Under the pieces are notes generated by a model. It was given only the letters and a program-made list of their open reading frames with translations, ran no database searches and was not told the DNA's origin. The position numbers were made by a program, and so were the translations under genes. Below, piece after piece: positions 14,569-24,859 of a stretch of DNA of 43,613 bases (its first letter is position 1; the number at the start of each line of letters is the position of its first letter). The stretch comes from an uncultured Bacillota bacterium. Lineage in GTDB: Bacteria; Bacillota; Clostridia; Oscillospirales; Oscillospiraceae. The DNA is taken from the NCBI GenBank assembly GCA_947650875.1, contig CANSXE010000007.1, positions 1 through 43,613 on the forward strand, given 5' to 3'.

Positions 14569-15834
14569 ATGGAGAAGGAATCTGACCTGCGAAAACGCTG
14601 CCATATCAACACGAACGAGGAAGGAGACCGCTTTGTGGGAGTCAAGGCCGATACGGAAGGTGCGGCCGTGTATTTCCCCATTGGATACCAACTGCCTGAT
14701 GACGAGATGGAGCTGAAGCGGGATGTTCTGCATCTGTTCCAGGTGCTTGCGGAATTTACGGATGTTTCCGACAAGGTGCTTGCAAGGAAGGAGTTTGAAG
14801 CCCCGCAGTTGGTGGAGTTCCCCATCAACGCCTACCTTGAAATCATAAACTATTACATGGAAAGCGGCTACTATATGGAATGTGATCGGGTATTCAAGAC
14901 CAGCGACCGCGGAAATATAGATTGGGCGCGCACCATACAAAGACAGACCGCGCTGATTCAGGCGAATCTTACGCCTGTTTATACGCGGTACACGGTCCGG
15001 GAATCCGCCCCAAACAAGGATAAGGAAATCACGCGTATCCATATGCACTGCGTCTATGAGAGTTTTGAAAAGCTGGGCTGGCTGTTTACCCCATATATGC
15101 CGCCAAAACCTGCGGGTGCGCTGGACGAGAAGCGGTTTATTTCCATACTGACTGACAAGCTGGGGAACACCAACAGCGACAAGGGGAAGCGGCTCTTTCA
15201 ATCCATGCTCGATATGCTGAGGCATATGGACGAGAGAACATCGGAAAAGCAGTTTTATTTTGGGACAGACTATTTTGAGGGAGTGTGGGAGCGGCTTATT
15301 GACCGGGTGTTCGGCATCAGGAACAAGCAGGACTATTTTCCAAGGACAAGGTGGCTTCTTTCACACGGGAAATATAAGGAGAAGTACCCGCTTGAGCCGG
15401 ACAGCATCATGATATACGATGGGAAAATGTATGTCCTCGACGCTAAATATTACCGCTATGGAATTACCGGAAATCCAAACCACCTGCCGAATTCATCGTC
15501 TATAAACAAGCAGATTACTTACGGCGAGTACATATATAACCAGGGACGGGCAACGGACGAAAGACTGTTTAACGCTTTCCTGATGCCCTACAATGCCGCG
15601 GAGAATGTTTTCGGCATCCACGATGCGTTCTGCAACGTCGGGATGGCTGTTGGAAATTGGAAAAACAATACCCATAATTACGAGAAAATCCAGGGAATTC
15701 TGATTGATACCCGCTATCTGATGTACCATTATACGGGAAACCAAAAGAACAGCGTGATTGCCCTGGCACAGTCCATTGAGGGCGCATTGGCGGCGAATAA
15801 CGGGCTTTTGCCAAAGATGGATGAGACAACATGA
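14569..15834 (+). CDS. LlaJI-type restriction endonuclease subunit (PD-(D/E)XK)
   Basis: The 421-residue protein follows the McrB-type NTPase. Near its C-terminus, EPDSIMIYDGKMYVLDAKYY (about residues 279-298) has the spacing of a PD-(D/E)XK nuclease site: Asp in PDS, then Asp-Ala-Lys. The DAKYYRYG ending is typical of McrC/LlaJI-like nucleases. The N-terminal half shows no recognisable domain and may bind the motor. LlaJI-type systems pair a McrB homologue with a nuclease like this and with two methylases, and they cut unmethylated DNA, unlike McrBC itself, which cuts methylated DNA. The presence of two methylases in the operon supports that reading. The operon ends in a terminator that starts at this gene's stop codon. 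Confidence 0.82.
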   Translation: MEKESDLRKRCHINTNEEGDRFVGVKADTEGAAVYFPIGYQLPDDEMELKRDVLHLFQVLAEFTDVSDKVLARKEFEAPQLVEFPINAYLEIINYYMESGYYMECDRVFKTSDRGNIDWARTIQRQTALIQANLTPVYTRYTVRESAPNKDKEITRIHMHCVYESFEKLGWLFTPYMPPKPAGALDEKRFISILTDKLGNTNSDKGKRLFQSMLDMLRHMDERTSEKQFYFGTDYFEGVWERLIDRVFGIRNKQDYFPRTRWLLSHGKYKEKYPLEPDSIMIYDGKMYVLDAKYYRYGITGNPNHLPNSSSINKQITYGEYIYNQGRATDERLFNAFLMPYNAAENVFGIHDAFCNVGMAVGNWKNNTHNYEKIQGILIDTRYLMYHYTGNQKNSVIALAQSIEGALAANNGLLPKMDETT

Positions 15835-15882
15835 ACAGCTTCTGCTCCGCAGTGAAAACCTGTGGGGCAGAAGCTGTTTTTT
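15834..15882 (+). terminator. Terminator of the restriction-modification operon
   Basis: AACAGCTTCTGC (15834-15845) pairs with GCAGAAGCTGTT (15867-15878), followed by six T in all. It begins at the nuclease stop codon. Confidence 0.88.
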
Positions 15883-15896
15883 GCGCACAATAATGG

Positions 15897-15973
15897 GAGA
15901 GCCGGCGCGGCTTAACGCTGCACCGGCTCTCGCTTAAAATGTTTTCTTGCGGTCACCGCCCCGTTACGGGCGG
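15897..15973 (-). terminator. Two hairpins downstream of eno
   Basis: CCGCCC/GGGCGG (15956-15961 with 15968-15973) lies closest to the enolase stop. A second stem, GAGAGCCGG/CCGGCTCTC (15897-15905 with 15923-15931), lies further on. Neither has a long T-run on minus, so which one terminates the glycolytic operon is uncertain. Confidence 0.45.
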
Positions 15974-15983
15974 CCGGTTATCC

Positions 15984-17309
<1,326 letters not shown>

Positions 17310-17359
17310 TCAGCGGATATCACTTGGTAAAGCGGGACCATCCCGCCGGGAACACATAA

Positions 17360-18874
17360 TTACTGGGCAATCAGGGTCTGGCCGTCCATCTCGGCGGGCT
17401 TCTCCAGGCCCATCAGGTCCAGCATGGTGGGGGCGATGTCGCACAGGCGGCCGTCCCGCAGGGTGACGTTGGCCCCCACGATGCAGAAGGGCACCAGATT
17501 GGTGGTGTGGGCGGTGAAGGGGGAGCCGTCGGTGTCCACCATCCGCTCGGCGTTGCCGTGATCGGCGGTGATGAGGGACACGCCGCCCATCTTGGAGGTG
17601 GCCTCCACCACCTTGCCCACGCACTCGTCCACGGTGGACACCGCCTTGCAGGCGGCTTCGTACACGCCGGTGTGGCCCACCATGTCGCAGTTGGCAAAGT
17701 TGAGGATAATCACGTCGTAATTGCCGCTGAGGATGCGGTTGACCGCCTCCTCGGTGACCTCATAGGCGGACATCTCGGGCTGGAGGTCGTAGGTGGCCAC
17801 CTTGGGGGAGTTGATGAGACACCGGTCCTCCCCAGGGAACACCTGCTCCACGCCGCCGTTGAAGAAGAAGGTCACATGGGCGTACTTCTCGGTCTCGGCA
17901 ATGCGCAGCTGGGTCAGCCCCAGGTTGGAGATGTACTCCCCAAAGATGTTGGTCAGCTTCTGCCGGGGGTAGGCCACCGTCACGTTGGGCATGGTGGCGT
18001 CGTACTCGGTGGTGCATACAAAGTCCACGGGAATGAAGCCCGTCTTGCGCTCCACATCGGTGAAGTCCTCGTCCACCAGGGTGCGGGTAATCTCCCGGGC
18101 CCGGTCAGGGCGGAAGTTGAAGAAAATCACCGAGTCGTTGTCACGGAACCGGGCGTCCTTGGCGCAGACCACGGGGACCATAAACTCGTCGGTGACCCCC
18201 GCGTCGTAGGAGGTCTGGACGGCGTCGGCGGCGTCGGCTACAAAGGGGGCCTGGCCGCAGACCATGGCGTCGTAGGCCTTCTGGAGCCGGTCCCACCGTT
18301 TGTCCCGGTCCATGGCGTAGTACCGGCCCATGACGGTGGCGATCTGCCCGATGCCCAGCTGCTGCATCTTGGCCTGGAGCTTCTCCACAAAGCCCTTGCC
18401 CGAGGAGGGGGGCACGTCCCGGCCGTCCAGGAAGCAGTGGACGTAGACCTTTTTCAGCCCCTGGTCCTGGGCCATTTTCAGAAGGGCGTACAGGTGGGTG
18501 ATGTGGCTGTGGACACCGCCGTCGGAGAGGAGACCCATCAGGTGGAGGGCGGAGCCCCACTCCCGGCAGTTCTCCATGGCTTCCAGGTAGGCAGGGTTCT
18601 CGAAGAAGGCCCCGGTCTCGATATCCCGGCTGATGTGGGGCAGGTCCTGGAAGACCACCCGGCCCGCGCCGATGTTGGTGTGGCCCACCTCGCTGTTGCC
18701 CATCTGGCCGTCGGGCAGGCCCACGTCCAGCCCGGAGGCAGACAGCCTGCTGTGGGGGCACTGGGAGAAGAATTTGTCCAGATTGGGGGTGGGGGCGTTG
18801 ACCACCGCGTTGCCGGCGGAGGGGCCCTCCACGCCAAAACCGTCCATAATAATCAAAGTGGTAGGTGTTTTCAT
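17360..18874 (-). CDS. gpmI: 2,3-bisphosphoglycerate-independent phosphoglycerate mutase
   Basis: The 504-residue length is typical of the Mn-dependent iPGM of the alkaline phosphatase superfamily. The first metal site is TLIIMDGFG, the catalytic Ser lies in MGNSEVGHTNIGAGR, and the second metal cluster includes NFANCDMVGHTG and SLITADHGNAERM. It converts 3-phosphoglycerate to 2-phosphoglycerate, the step between pgk and eno products, consistent with its position between those genes. The A-rich stretch and AAAGG before the ATG serve as the ribosome binding site. Nothing unusual in length or motifs. Confidence 0.97.
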   Translation of the reverse strand: MKTPTTLIIMDGFGVEGPSAGNAVVNAPTPNLDKFFSQCPHSRLSASGLDVGLPDGQMGNSEVGHTNIGAGRVVFQDLPHISRDIETGAFFENPAYLEAMENCREWGSALHLMGLLSDGGVHSHITHLYALLKMAQDQGLKKVYVHCFLDGRDVPPSSGKGFVEKLQAKMQQLGIGQIATVMGRYYAMDRDKRWDRLQKAYDAMVCGQAPFVADAADAVQTSYDAGVTDEFMVPVVCAKDARFRDNDSVIFFNFRPDRAREITRTLVDEDFTDVERKTGFIPVDFVCTTEYDATMPNVTVAYPRQKLTNIFGEYISNLGLTQLRIAETEKYAHVTFFFNGGVEQVFPGEDRCLINSPKVATYDLQPEMSAYEVTEEAVNRILSGNYDVIILNFANCDMVGHTGVYEAACKAVSTVDECVGKVVEATSKMGGVSLITADHGNAERMVDTDGSPFTAHTTNLVPFCIVGANVTLRDGRLCDIAPTMLDLMGLEKPAEMDGQTLIAQ

Positions 18875-18893
18875 AAAAAAACCTTTCCTTTAT

Positions 18894-18913
18894 TGTAGGG
18901 GCCGCCCCCTACA
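18894..18913. repeat. Solo TGTAGGGG palindrome
   Basis: TGTAGGGG (18894-18901) and CCCCTACA (18906-18913) with a 4-base centre, in the gpmI-tpiA gap. Its ends match those of the longer repeat at 8327-8522, so it is probably a minimal copy of the same family. It could fold as an attenuator between the two genes. Confidence 0.6.
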
Positions 18914-18918
18914 CAAAA

Positions 18919-19692
18919 TTACTCCTGATTGGCAGCCTCGATAATCTTCACAAAGTCGGCGGGCTTCAGGGCGGCGCCGCCGATCAGACCGCCGTCCACG
19001 TCGGGCTGGGCCAGCAGCTCTTCAGCGTTTTTGGCGTTCATGGAGCCGCCGTACTGGATGGTGACGGAGCGGGCCACATGGGCGCCGTACTGCTTGCGGA
19101 TGACGGTGCGGATGGCCTGGCAGACCTCGCCGGCCTGCTCGGCGGTGGCGGTCTTGCCGGTGCCGATGGCCCACAGGGGCTCATAGGCGATGACAACATG
19201 GCGCACCTTCTCGGGGGCCACGTTGGCCAGGGCGCACTTCACCTGATAGGCGATGAGCTCCATGGTCACACCTAGCTCCCGCTGCTCCAGGCTCTCGCCC
19301 ACGCAGATGATGGGAATCAGGCCGGCCTCGATGGCGGCGTGGACCTTCTTGTTCACGGTGAAATCGGTCTCGTTGTAATAGCTGCGGCGCTCGGAGTGGC
19401 CGATGATGACGTACTTGGCCCCCGCCTCCTTGATCATGGCGGCGGTGATTTCGCCGGTGTAGGCGCCGTGGTCCAGCTCGTGGCAGGTCTCAGCGCCGAT
19501 GGCGATGTGGCAGTCCTTGAACAGACGGACGGCGGCCTGGATGTTGGTGGCGGGGACACACAGCACCACATTGCACCACTTGCCCTTGGGCATGATGGGC
19601 TTAATCTCCTCAGCGAAGGCCTTGGTCTGGGACAGGGTGTTGTTCATCTTCCAGTTGCCGGCGATGATGGTCTTGCGGTAGCGGCGATTCAT
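18919..19692 (-). CDS. tpiA: Triosephosphate isomerase
   Basis: The 257-residue TIM barrel has IAGNWKMN with the catalytic Lys, IIGHSERR with the electrophilic His, AYEPLWAIGTGKTAT with the catalytic Glu, and the phosphate-binding IQYGGSMNAKNAEEL and VDGGLIGGAAL. It interconverts dihydroxyacetone phosphate and glyceraldehyde 3-phosphate. It lies between pgk and gpmI in the same direction. AGGAGAG precedes the ATG. Confidence 0.98.
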   Translation of the reverse strand: MNRRYRKTIIAGNWKMNNTLSQTKAFAEEIKPIMPKGKWCNVVLCVPATNIQAAVRLFKDCHIAIGAETCHELDHGAYTGEITAAMIKEAGAKYVIIGHSERRSYYNETDFTVNKKVHAAIEAGLIPIICVGESLEQRELGVTMELIAYQVKCALANVAPEKVRHVVIAYEPLWAIGTGKTATAEQAGEVCQAIRTVIRKQYGAHVARSVTIQYGGSMNAKNAEELLAQPDVDGGLIGGAALKPADFVKIIEAANQE

Positions 19693-19725
19693 AATTAAAT
19701 CTCTCCTATCGTATATTTTGATTTT

Positions 19726-20997
19726 TTATTTGTCCAAGAGACAGGCAACGCCCGGTAATTCTTTCCCTTCCATAAACTCCAGGGAGGCGCCGCCGCCGGT
19801 GGAGATATGGGTCATCTTATCCGCGTAGCCCAGCTGCTGCACCGCGGCCGCGGAGTCGCCGCCGCCGATGATGGTGATGGCGCTGGTCTTGCTCAGAGCC
19901 TCGGCCACCGCCTTGGTGCCGGCGGCGAACTTCTCAAACTCAAACACGCCCATGGGGCCGTTCCAGATAACGGTGCCCGCGTCGGCCACGGCGTCGCAGT
20001 AGAGCTTCACCGTCTCGGGACCGATGTCCAGCCCCTCCCAGCCGTCGGGAATCTCGCCGGCCTTGACCACCTGGCTGTTGGCGTCGGGGGCGAAGGCGTC
20101 GGCAATGACGGTGTCCACAGGCAGGAGCAGCTTCACGCCCTTGTCCTTGGCCTTCTGGATCATCTCCAAGGAGTAGTCCTTCCAGTCCTCCTCCAGCAGG
20201 GAGTTGCCCACCTTGCCGCCCTGGGCGGCGGAGAAGGTGTAGGCCATGCCGCCGCCGATGATGATGGTGTCGGCAATTTCCAGGAGGTTGTTGATGACGC
20301 CGATCTTGGAGGACACCTTGGACCCGCCCAGGATGGCCACCAGGGGCCGCTTGGGGTTGGCCAGGGCGCCGCCGATGAAGTCCAGCTCCTTCTGGATCAG
20401 GAAGCCGGACACGGCGGGCAGGTGGGCCGCCACGCCGGCGGTGGAGGCGTGGGCGCGGTGGACCGCGCCGAAGGCGTCGGATACATATACCTCAGCCATG
20501 TCGGCCATGGCCTTGGCCAGGGCGGGGTCGTTCTTGGTCTCGCCCTTCTCAAAACGGGTATTCTGGAGCAGGAGAATCTCACCGGGCTTCAGGGCGGCGG
20601 CCTTGGCCTGGGCGTCGGGGCCCACCACGTCGTCGGCCAGGATTACCGGCTTGCCCAGCAGCTCGCCCAGGCGGGCGGCCACCGGCTCCATGCGCAGCTC
20701 GGCCAGGGACTTCTTCCACTTCTCCTCGGTGATGGAGGCCTCGTCCTTGCCCTTCTCCAGCTGCTTCTTCTTGTAGGACTCGAAGGTGGCCACCGGCTTG
20801 CCCATGTGGGAGCAGGCGATCACCGCCGCGCCCTGGTCCAGCAGGTACTGGATGGTGGGCAGGGCGGCGCGGATGCGCTTGTCGTCGGTGATGACGCCGC
20901 TGCCGTCCTTGGCCATGGGCACGTTGAAGTCGCAGCGCAGCAGGACCTTCTTGCCCTTGACGTCCACATCCTTGACTGTCTTCTTGCTATAGTTCAT
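19726..20997 (-). CDS. pgk: Phosphoglycerate kinase
   Basis: The 423-residue protein, starting [20 protein letters not shown], has the PGK signature RCDFNVPM, the substrate-binding SHMGKPV, the ADP-binding region [12 protein letters not shown], and the C-terminal [13 protein letters not shown] with [12 protein letters not shown]. It makes ATP and 3-phosphoglycerate from 1,3-bisphosphoglycerate. ATG 20997 is preferred over an upstream in-frame start because AAAGGAG lies just before it and homology begins there. It lies 43 bases downstream of trmL. The usual partner gap is not in the window. Confidence 0.98.
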   Translation of the reverse strand: MNYSKKTVKDVDVKGKKVLLRCDFNVPMAKDGSGVITDDKRIRAALPTIQYLLDQGAAVIACSHMGKPVATFESYKKKQLEKGKDEASITEEKWKKSLAELRMEPVAARLGELLGKPVILADDVVGPDAQAKAAALKPGEILLLQNTRFEKGETKNDPALAKAMADMAEVYVSDAFGAVHRAHASTAGVAAHLPAVSGFLIQKELDFIGGALANPKRPLVAILGGSKVSSKIGVINNLLEIADTIIIGGGMAYTFSAAQGGKVGNSLLEEDWKDYSLEMIQKAKDKGVKLLLPVDTVIADAFAPDANSQVVKAGEIPDGWEGLDIGPETVKLYCDAVADAGTVIWNGPMGVFEFEKFAAGTKAVAEALSKTSAITIIGGGDSAAAVQQLGYADKMTHISTGGGASLEFMEGKELPGVACLLDK

Positions 20998-21040
20998 TTT
21001 CTTGACTCCTTTCTCATGGTAAAGGTGACAAAATAGGGGG

Positions 21041-21529
21041 TCATGACTGTTTCGCCATCTCTCCCGCTCCGGACAGACCGGGAAAGCCGAGCTGCCGCAG
21101 AGCCTCGTAGGTGAGGACGGCAACCGAGTTGGCCAGGTTCAGACTTCGGGCGTCGGGCCGCATGGGAATGCGGACGCACCGGTCCTGCCAGCGCGTCCTC
21201 AGGTCCTTGGGCAATCCGGCGGTCTCCTTGCCGAACATGAGCCAGCAGCCCTCCCGAAACGATGCCTGGGTGTAGTCCCGGGGGGCCTTGGTGGTGGCCA
21301 GCCACAGGTCTGGCCTGGGGTTGACCGCAAAGAAATGGTCCAGACTGTCGTAGACGTGCAGGTCTACCATGTGCCAGTAGTCCAGCCCCGCCCGGCGCAC
21401 AGCCCGCTCGCTGATGTCGAAGCCCAGGGGCTTCACCAGATGCAGGCGGCTGCGCGTGGCGGCACAGGTGCGGGCGATATTGCCGGTATTCTGAGGTATC
21501 TCCGGCTCAACCAGTACAATGTTCAGCAC
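21041..21529 (-). CDS. trmL: tRNA (cytidine/uridine-2'-O-)-methyltransferase, SPOUT family
   Basis: The 162-residue protein is the compact SPOUT methylase that modifies position 34 of leucine tRNAs. Features are [20 protein letters not shown] (N-terminal substrate-binding signature), [23 protein letters not shown] with the knot's AdoMet-binding Gly/Glu, and the C-terminal [20 protein letters not shown]. It is the first gene downstream of the promoter at 21559-21587 and is probably co-transcribed with the glycolytic genes. Confidence 0.92.
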   Translation of the reverse strand: MLNIVLVEPEIPQNTGNIARTCAATRSRLHLVKPLGFDISERAVRRAGLDYWHMVDLHVYDSLDHFFAVNPRPDLWLATTKAPRDYTQASFREGCWLMFGKETAGLPKDLRTRWQDRCVRIPMRPDARSLNLANSVAVLTYEALRQLGFPGLSGAGEMAKQS

Positions 21530-21558
21530 TTGGGCCCCTCCTCGCTCTTGCGGGTCTT

Positions 21559-21587
21559 ATTGTAGTCCAAAGCGGAAAAAATTTCAA
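21559..21587 (-). promoter_or_regulatory. Promoter of the trmL-glycolysis operon
   Basis: On the minus strand TTGAAA (21582-21587) is 17 bases from TACAAT (21559-21564). It lies 30 bases before trmL. The rest of the 368-base intergenic region (to 21897) is AT-rich and, apart from the cinA promoter, shows nothing I can name. Confidence 0.65.
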
Positions 21588-21847
21588 CTGTAAAATGGTC
21601 GAAATATTGCAGAAAGTTCACAAAAATATTGAAATATCTACGATTCGCCCTGAAATTTGTTCGTTTTTTAAATTTACCGCTTTTTTCCGCCGCTTTTTTA
21701 GGCAAAGTGCCGAAGCAAAACAGGCCGAATTGGCGGAGAAACTGCGCCCCAACCCTTTTCGCCCCCCTGATATCCTTTGCGCAATAGAAAAATTATACAA
21801 AAATCATTCCTCTTTCTGGAAAACGGCTACCCATTCCCCTTTTCCCA

Positions 21848-21856
21848 TGCTATAAT
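21848..21856 (+). promoter_or_regulatory. Extended -10 promoter of cinA
   Basis: TGC followed directly by a consensus TATAAT (21851-21856), with no good -35. AGGAGGT lies at 21884-21890, and the ATG is at 21898. Confidence 0.6.
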
Positions 21857-21897
21857 AGCCACACCAACTTATTTACAACGATCAGGAGGTCTTTTCT

Positions 21898-23157
21898 ATG
21901 TCTCATACTGTTGAAATTCTGTCTGTGGGCACCGAGCTGCTGCTGGGCAACATCGCCAACACCGACGCCCAGATGCTCTCCCAGGGGCTGAGCGAGCTGG
22001 GCTTGAACGTCTTTTGGCACACCGTGGTGGGGGACAACCTCCAGCGGGCCGAGGAGGCGGTGGCCCTGGCCAAACAGCGGGCCGACATTATCATCACCAC
22101 CGGCGGCCTGGGTCCCACCTGCGACGATCTCACCAAAAACGTGCTGGCCGAGGCCTTCGGCAAGAAGCTGGTCTTTGACGAGGGGTCAGCCCAGCGCATC
22201 CGCTCCTATTTTCAGCGCACCGGCCGGCCCATGACGGACAACAACCTCCAGCAGGCCATGCTCCCCGAGGGGTGCACCATTCTGGAGAACGACTGGGGCA
22301 CCGCCCCCGGCTGCGCCTTTGAGGCGGAGGGGTGCCATGTGATTATGCTCCCCGGTCCCCCCAGCGAGTGCCGGCCCATGTTCCAGTACCGGGCAAAGCC
22401 CTATCTGCTCTCCCTGTCCGAGGGGGTAATCGCCTCCCACACCGTCAAGCTCTTTGGCATCGGGGAGTCCTCCATGGAGGCCCAGCTCCGGGACCAGATG
22501 AACGCCATGTCCAACCCCACCCTGGCCCCCTACGCCAAGGAGGGGGAGTGCGAGCTGCGGGTTACCGCCAAGGCGGCCACGGACGCGGAGGCCCAGGCTC
22601 TCCTCCAACCTACGGTGGAGCAGGTGAGGGCCCTGTTTGGCGACAAGGTATACGGGGTGGACGTCCCCTCCCTGGAGTATGTGGTCATCCAGGCCCTGAA
22701 AACCAAGGACCTGACCCTGGGCGTGGCCGAGAGCTGCACCGGTGGACTGATTGCCAAGCGGCTCACTGACGTCCCCGGGGCTTCCGCCGCCTTCAAGGGG
22801 GGGATTGTGTCCTACACCAACGAGGTGAAGGAAAACCTTCTGGGGGTTCCCCCCCATATGCTGGAGCGGTACGGTGCGGTGTCGAAAGAGGTGGCCGCCG
22901 CCATGGCCGAGGGGGCACGGCAGGCGCTGGGCTGTGACATCGCCCTGTCCTCTACCGGTGTGGCCGGGCCCGACAAGGACGACTGGGGCAACGAGGTGGG
23001 CACCATGTTTGTGGCTATCTCCACCTTTAAGGGCACCCATGTCCGCGTCCTCCACCTGGGCAACCGCCCCATGCGGGAGCGGCTGCGCACCCAGACCGCC
23101 AGCCACGCCTTCGACCTGGCCCGGCGGTATCTGTCCGGGCTGGACTACGGAAATTGA
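21898..23157 (+). CDS. cinA: CinA: competence/damage-inducible protein with NMN deamidase domain
   Basis: The 419-residue protein has an N-terminal MoCF-type domain (ILSVGTELLLGNIANTDAQM, IIITTGGLGPTCDDLTKN, residues about 1-170), linked to ADP-ribose pyrophosphatase activity in the family. A C-terminal PncC-type domain (about 255-415) contains VAESCTGGLIAKRLTDVPG, with the catalytic Ser/Cys region, and SSTGVAGPDKDDWGNEVGT. CinA salvages NMN formed by NAD-dependent DNA ligase and is linked to competence in some Firmicutes. AGGAGGT is ideally spaced from the ATG. The next gene starts 14 bases downstream, so this is the first gene of a plus-strand operon. Confidence 0.95.
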   Translation: MSHTVEILSVGTELLLGNIANTDAQMLSQGLSELGLNVFWHTVVGDNLQRAEEAVALAKQRADIIITTGGLGPTCDDLTKNVLAEAFGKKLVFDEGSAQRIRSYFQRTGRPMTDNNLQQAMLPEGCTILENDWGTAPGCAFEAEGCHVIMLPGPPSECRPMFQYRAKPYLLSLSEGVIASHTVKLFGIGESSMEAQLRDQMNAMSNPTLAPYAKEGECELRVTAKAATDAEAQALLQPTVEQVRALFGDKVYGVDVPSLEYVVIQALKTKDLTLGVAESCTGGLIAKRLTDVPGASAAFKGGIVSYTNEVKENLLGVPPHMLERYGAVSKEVAAAMAEGARQALGCDIALSSTGVAGPDKDDWGNEVGTMFVAISTFKGTHVRVLHLGNRPMRERLRTQTASHAFDLARRYLSGLDYGN

Positions 23158-23171
23158 TAGTGAGGGAGATT

Positions 23172-24842
23172 ATGGAGATCAAAACAGTGAATTCTCGTGC
23201 GATTAAGGTAATCGGCCACCGCAATCCGGACACCGATTCCATCTGTTCTGCCATCACCTACAGCAACCTGAAGAATATTCTGAATCCGGACCGACCCTGT
23301 AAGCCCTGCCGGGCAGGGCTGCTCAACCGGGAGACGGAGTTTGTTCTGGACTACTTCAAGGTCCCCCTGCCCCAGCTGTATACCGACGTGAGCCCCCACA
23401 TCCGGGATGTGGACATCCGTCCCGCCCAGGGGGTGGACGGGGAGACCAGCCTGCGCAGGGCCTGGATGGCCATGCGGGACCAGGAGCTGGATACCCTGTG
23501 TATTGTGGACGAGGATCAGTACCTGAAGGGGGTCATCACCGTTAAGGACGTGGCCACCGCCAATATGGACGGCATGGACCCGCGCTCTCTGGAGATCGCC
23601 AAAACCAGCTACCAGAACCTCATCGACATTCTGGACGGCACCGTTCTGGTGGGCGATGTTACCAACAAGACGGTGGAGGGAAGGATTATCATCGGTTCAG
23701 GCAGCGCCGAACAGATCGAGGCCTCCATCTCCCCCGGCGACATTGTGGTGGTGAGCAACCGGGCGGAGAGCCAATTGGCCGCCCTGGAGATGGACGCGGG
23801 CTGCATCATCGTCTGCGCCAGCAGCAAGGTGTCCCGCACCATGCAGATGCTGGCCGAGGAAAAGGGCTGCATCGTCATCACCACCCAGAACAGCACCTAT
23901 GTCACCGGCCAGATGCTCAGCCAGGCCGCCCCCATCCGCCACTACATGACCACCGGAAAGCTGCTCACCTTTACCCTCCACACCCCTGTGGAGGAGGCCA
24001 CCCGGGTGATGGCCACCGTGCGCTTCCGCTACTTCCCGGTGCTGGATGACGAGGGCCGGTACATCGGGGTGGTCTCCCGCCGGAACCTGCTCAATCTGCA
24101 CAAAAAGCAGCTGATTCTGGTGGACCACAACGAAAAAAGTCAGGCCGCTGAGGGTATCGAGTCGGCGGAGGTGCTGGAGATCATCGACCACCACCGCATC
24201 GGCGCGGTGGAGACCGACGGCCCGGTGTATTTCCGCAACGTGCCGGTGGGCTGCACCTGCACCATCGTCTACCAGATGTATCGGGAAAACGACGTGGAGA
24301 TCAGTCCCACCATGGCGGGGCTGATGCTGTCCGCCATTTTGTCCGACACCCTCATGTTCCGCAGCCCCACCTGTACCCCCGACGACGAGCGGGCCGCCCG
24401 GAAGCTGGCCGCGCTGGCCGGGGTGGACCTGGAGGAGTACGCGGACAATATGTTTGCCCACGGCGGCGATGTGTCGGGCAAAACGGCGGCGGAGGTTTTT
24501 AACGGCGACTATAAGATCTTCACCAGCGGCGACGTCCGCTTTGGCGTCGGCCAGGGCAGCTATATGACCGAGAAGAACCGCAAGGCGGCCCAGGCTCTTG
24601 TAGGGCCCTATCTGCCCCAGGCCCTGGGTAAGCAGGGACTGGACTATATCTTCTATATGTTCACTGATGTGCGTAATTCCAGCACCGAGCTGCTGATGGC
24701 AGGGACCGGGGCGGAGGAGCTGATCGCAAAGACCTTTGATACCCCCATCGAGGGCGGCATGGCCACCCTTCCCGGCGTAGTCAGCCGGAAAAAACAGCTG
24801 ATTCCCCGGCTGATTAACGCCCTGAAACAGGAACAGGAGTAA
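23172..24842 (+). CDS. CBS/DRTGG-containing family II (Mn/Co-dependent) inorganic pyrophosphatase
   Basis: The 556-residue protein is a DHH-type family II pyrophosphatase. The catalytic half contains KVIGHRNPDTDSICSAITY (metal ligands), VDHNEKSQAAEG, EIIDHHRIGAVE (the DHH motif) and the C-terminal SRKKQLIPRL substrate-binding motif. Between the first and second metal motifs (about residues 70-310) lies a regulatory insertion: CBS (around RDQELDTLCIVDEDQYLKGV), a DRTGG-like domain (GRIIIGSGSAEQIEASISPG), and a second CBS (around VEEATRVMATVRFRYFPVL). In this subfamily such insertions bind AMP, ADP or diadenosine polyphosphates and control activity. It hydrolyses pyrophosphate in the cytoplasm. 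ATG 23172 follows GAGGGA; an in-frame TTG 18 bases earlier is rejected. Confidence 0.93.
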   Translation: MEIKTVNSRAIKVIGHRNPDTDSICSAITYSNLKNILNPDRPCKPCRAGLLNRETEFVLDYFKVPLPQLYTDVSPHIRDVDIRPAQGVDGETSLRRAWMAMRDQELDTLCIVDEDQYLKGVITVKDVATANMDGMDPRSLEIAKTSYQNLIDILDGTVLVGDVTNKTVEGRIIIGSGSAEQIEASISPGDIVVVSNRAESQLAALEMDAGCIIVCASSKVSRTMQMLAEEKGCIVITTQNSTYVTGQMLSQAAPIRHYMTTGKLLTFTLHTPVEEATRVMATVRFRYFPVLDDEGRYIGVVSRRNLLNLHKKQLILVDHNEKSQAAEGIESAEVLEIIDHHRIGAVETDGPVYFRNVPVGCTCTIVYQMYRENDVEISPTMAGLMLSAILSDTLMFRSPTCTPDDERAARKLAALAGVDLEEYADNMFAHGGDVSGKTAAEVFNGDYKIFTSGDVRFGVGQGSYMTEKNRKAAQALVGPYLPQALGKQGLDYIFYMFTDVRNSSTELLMAGTGAEELIAKTFDTPIEGGMATLPGVVSRKKQLIPRLINALKQEQE

Positions 24843-24859
24843 CGGAGGAGGCAAGCGCA

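Noticed and set aside
22332-22769. A 145-codon second frame within cinA.
   Set aside because: Cryptic frame in GC-rich coding sequence; CinA motifs are continuous in the main frame.
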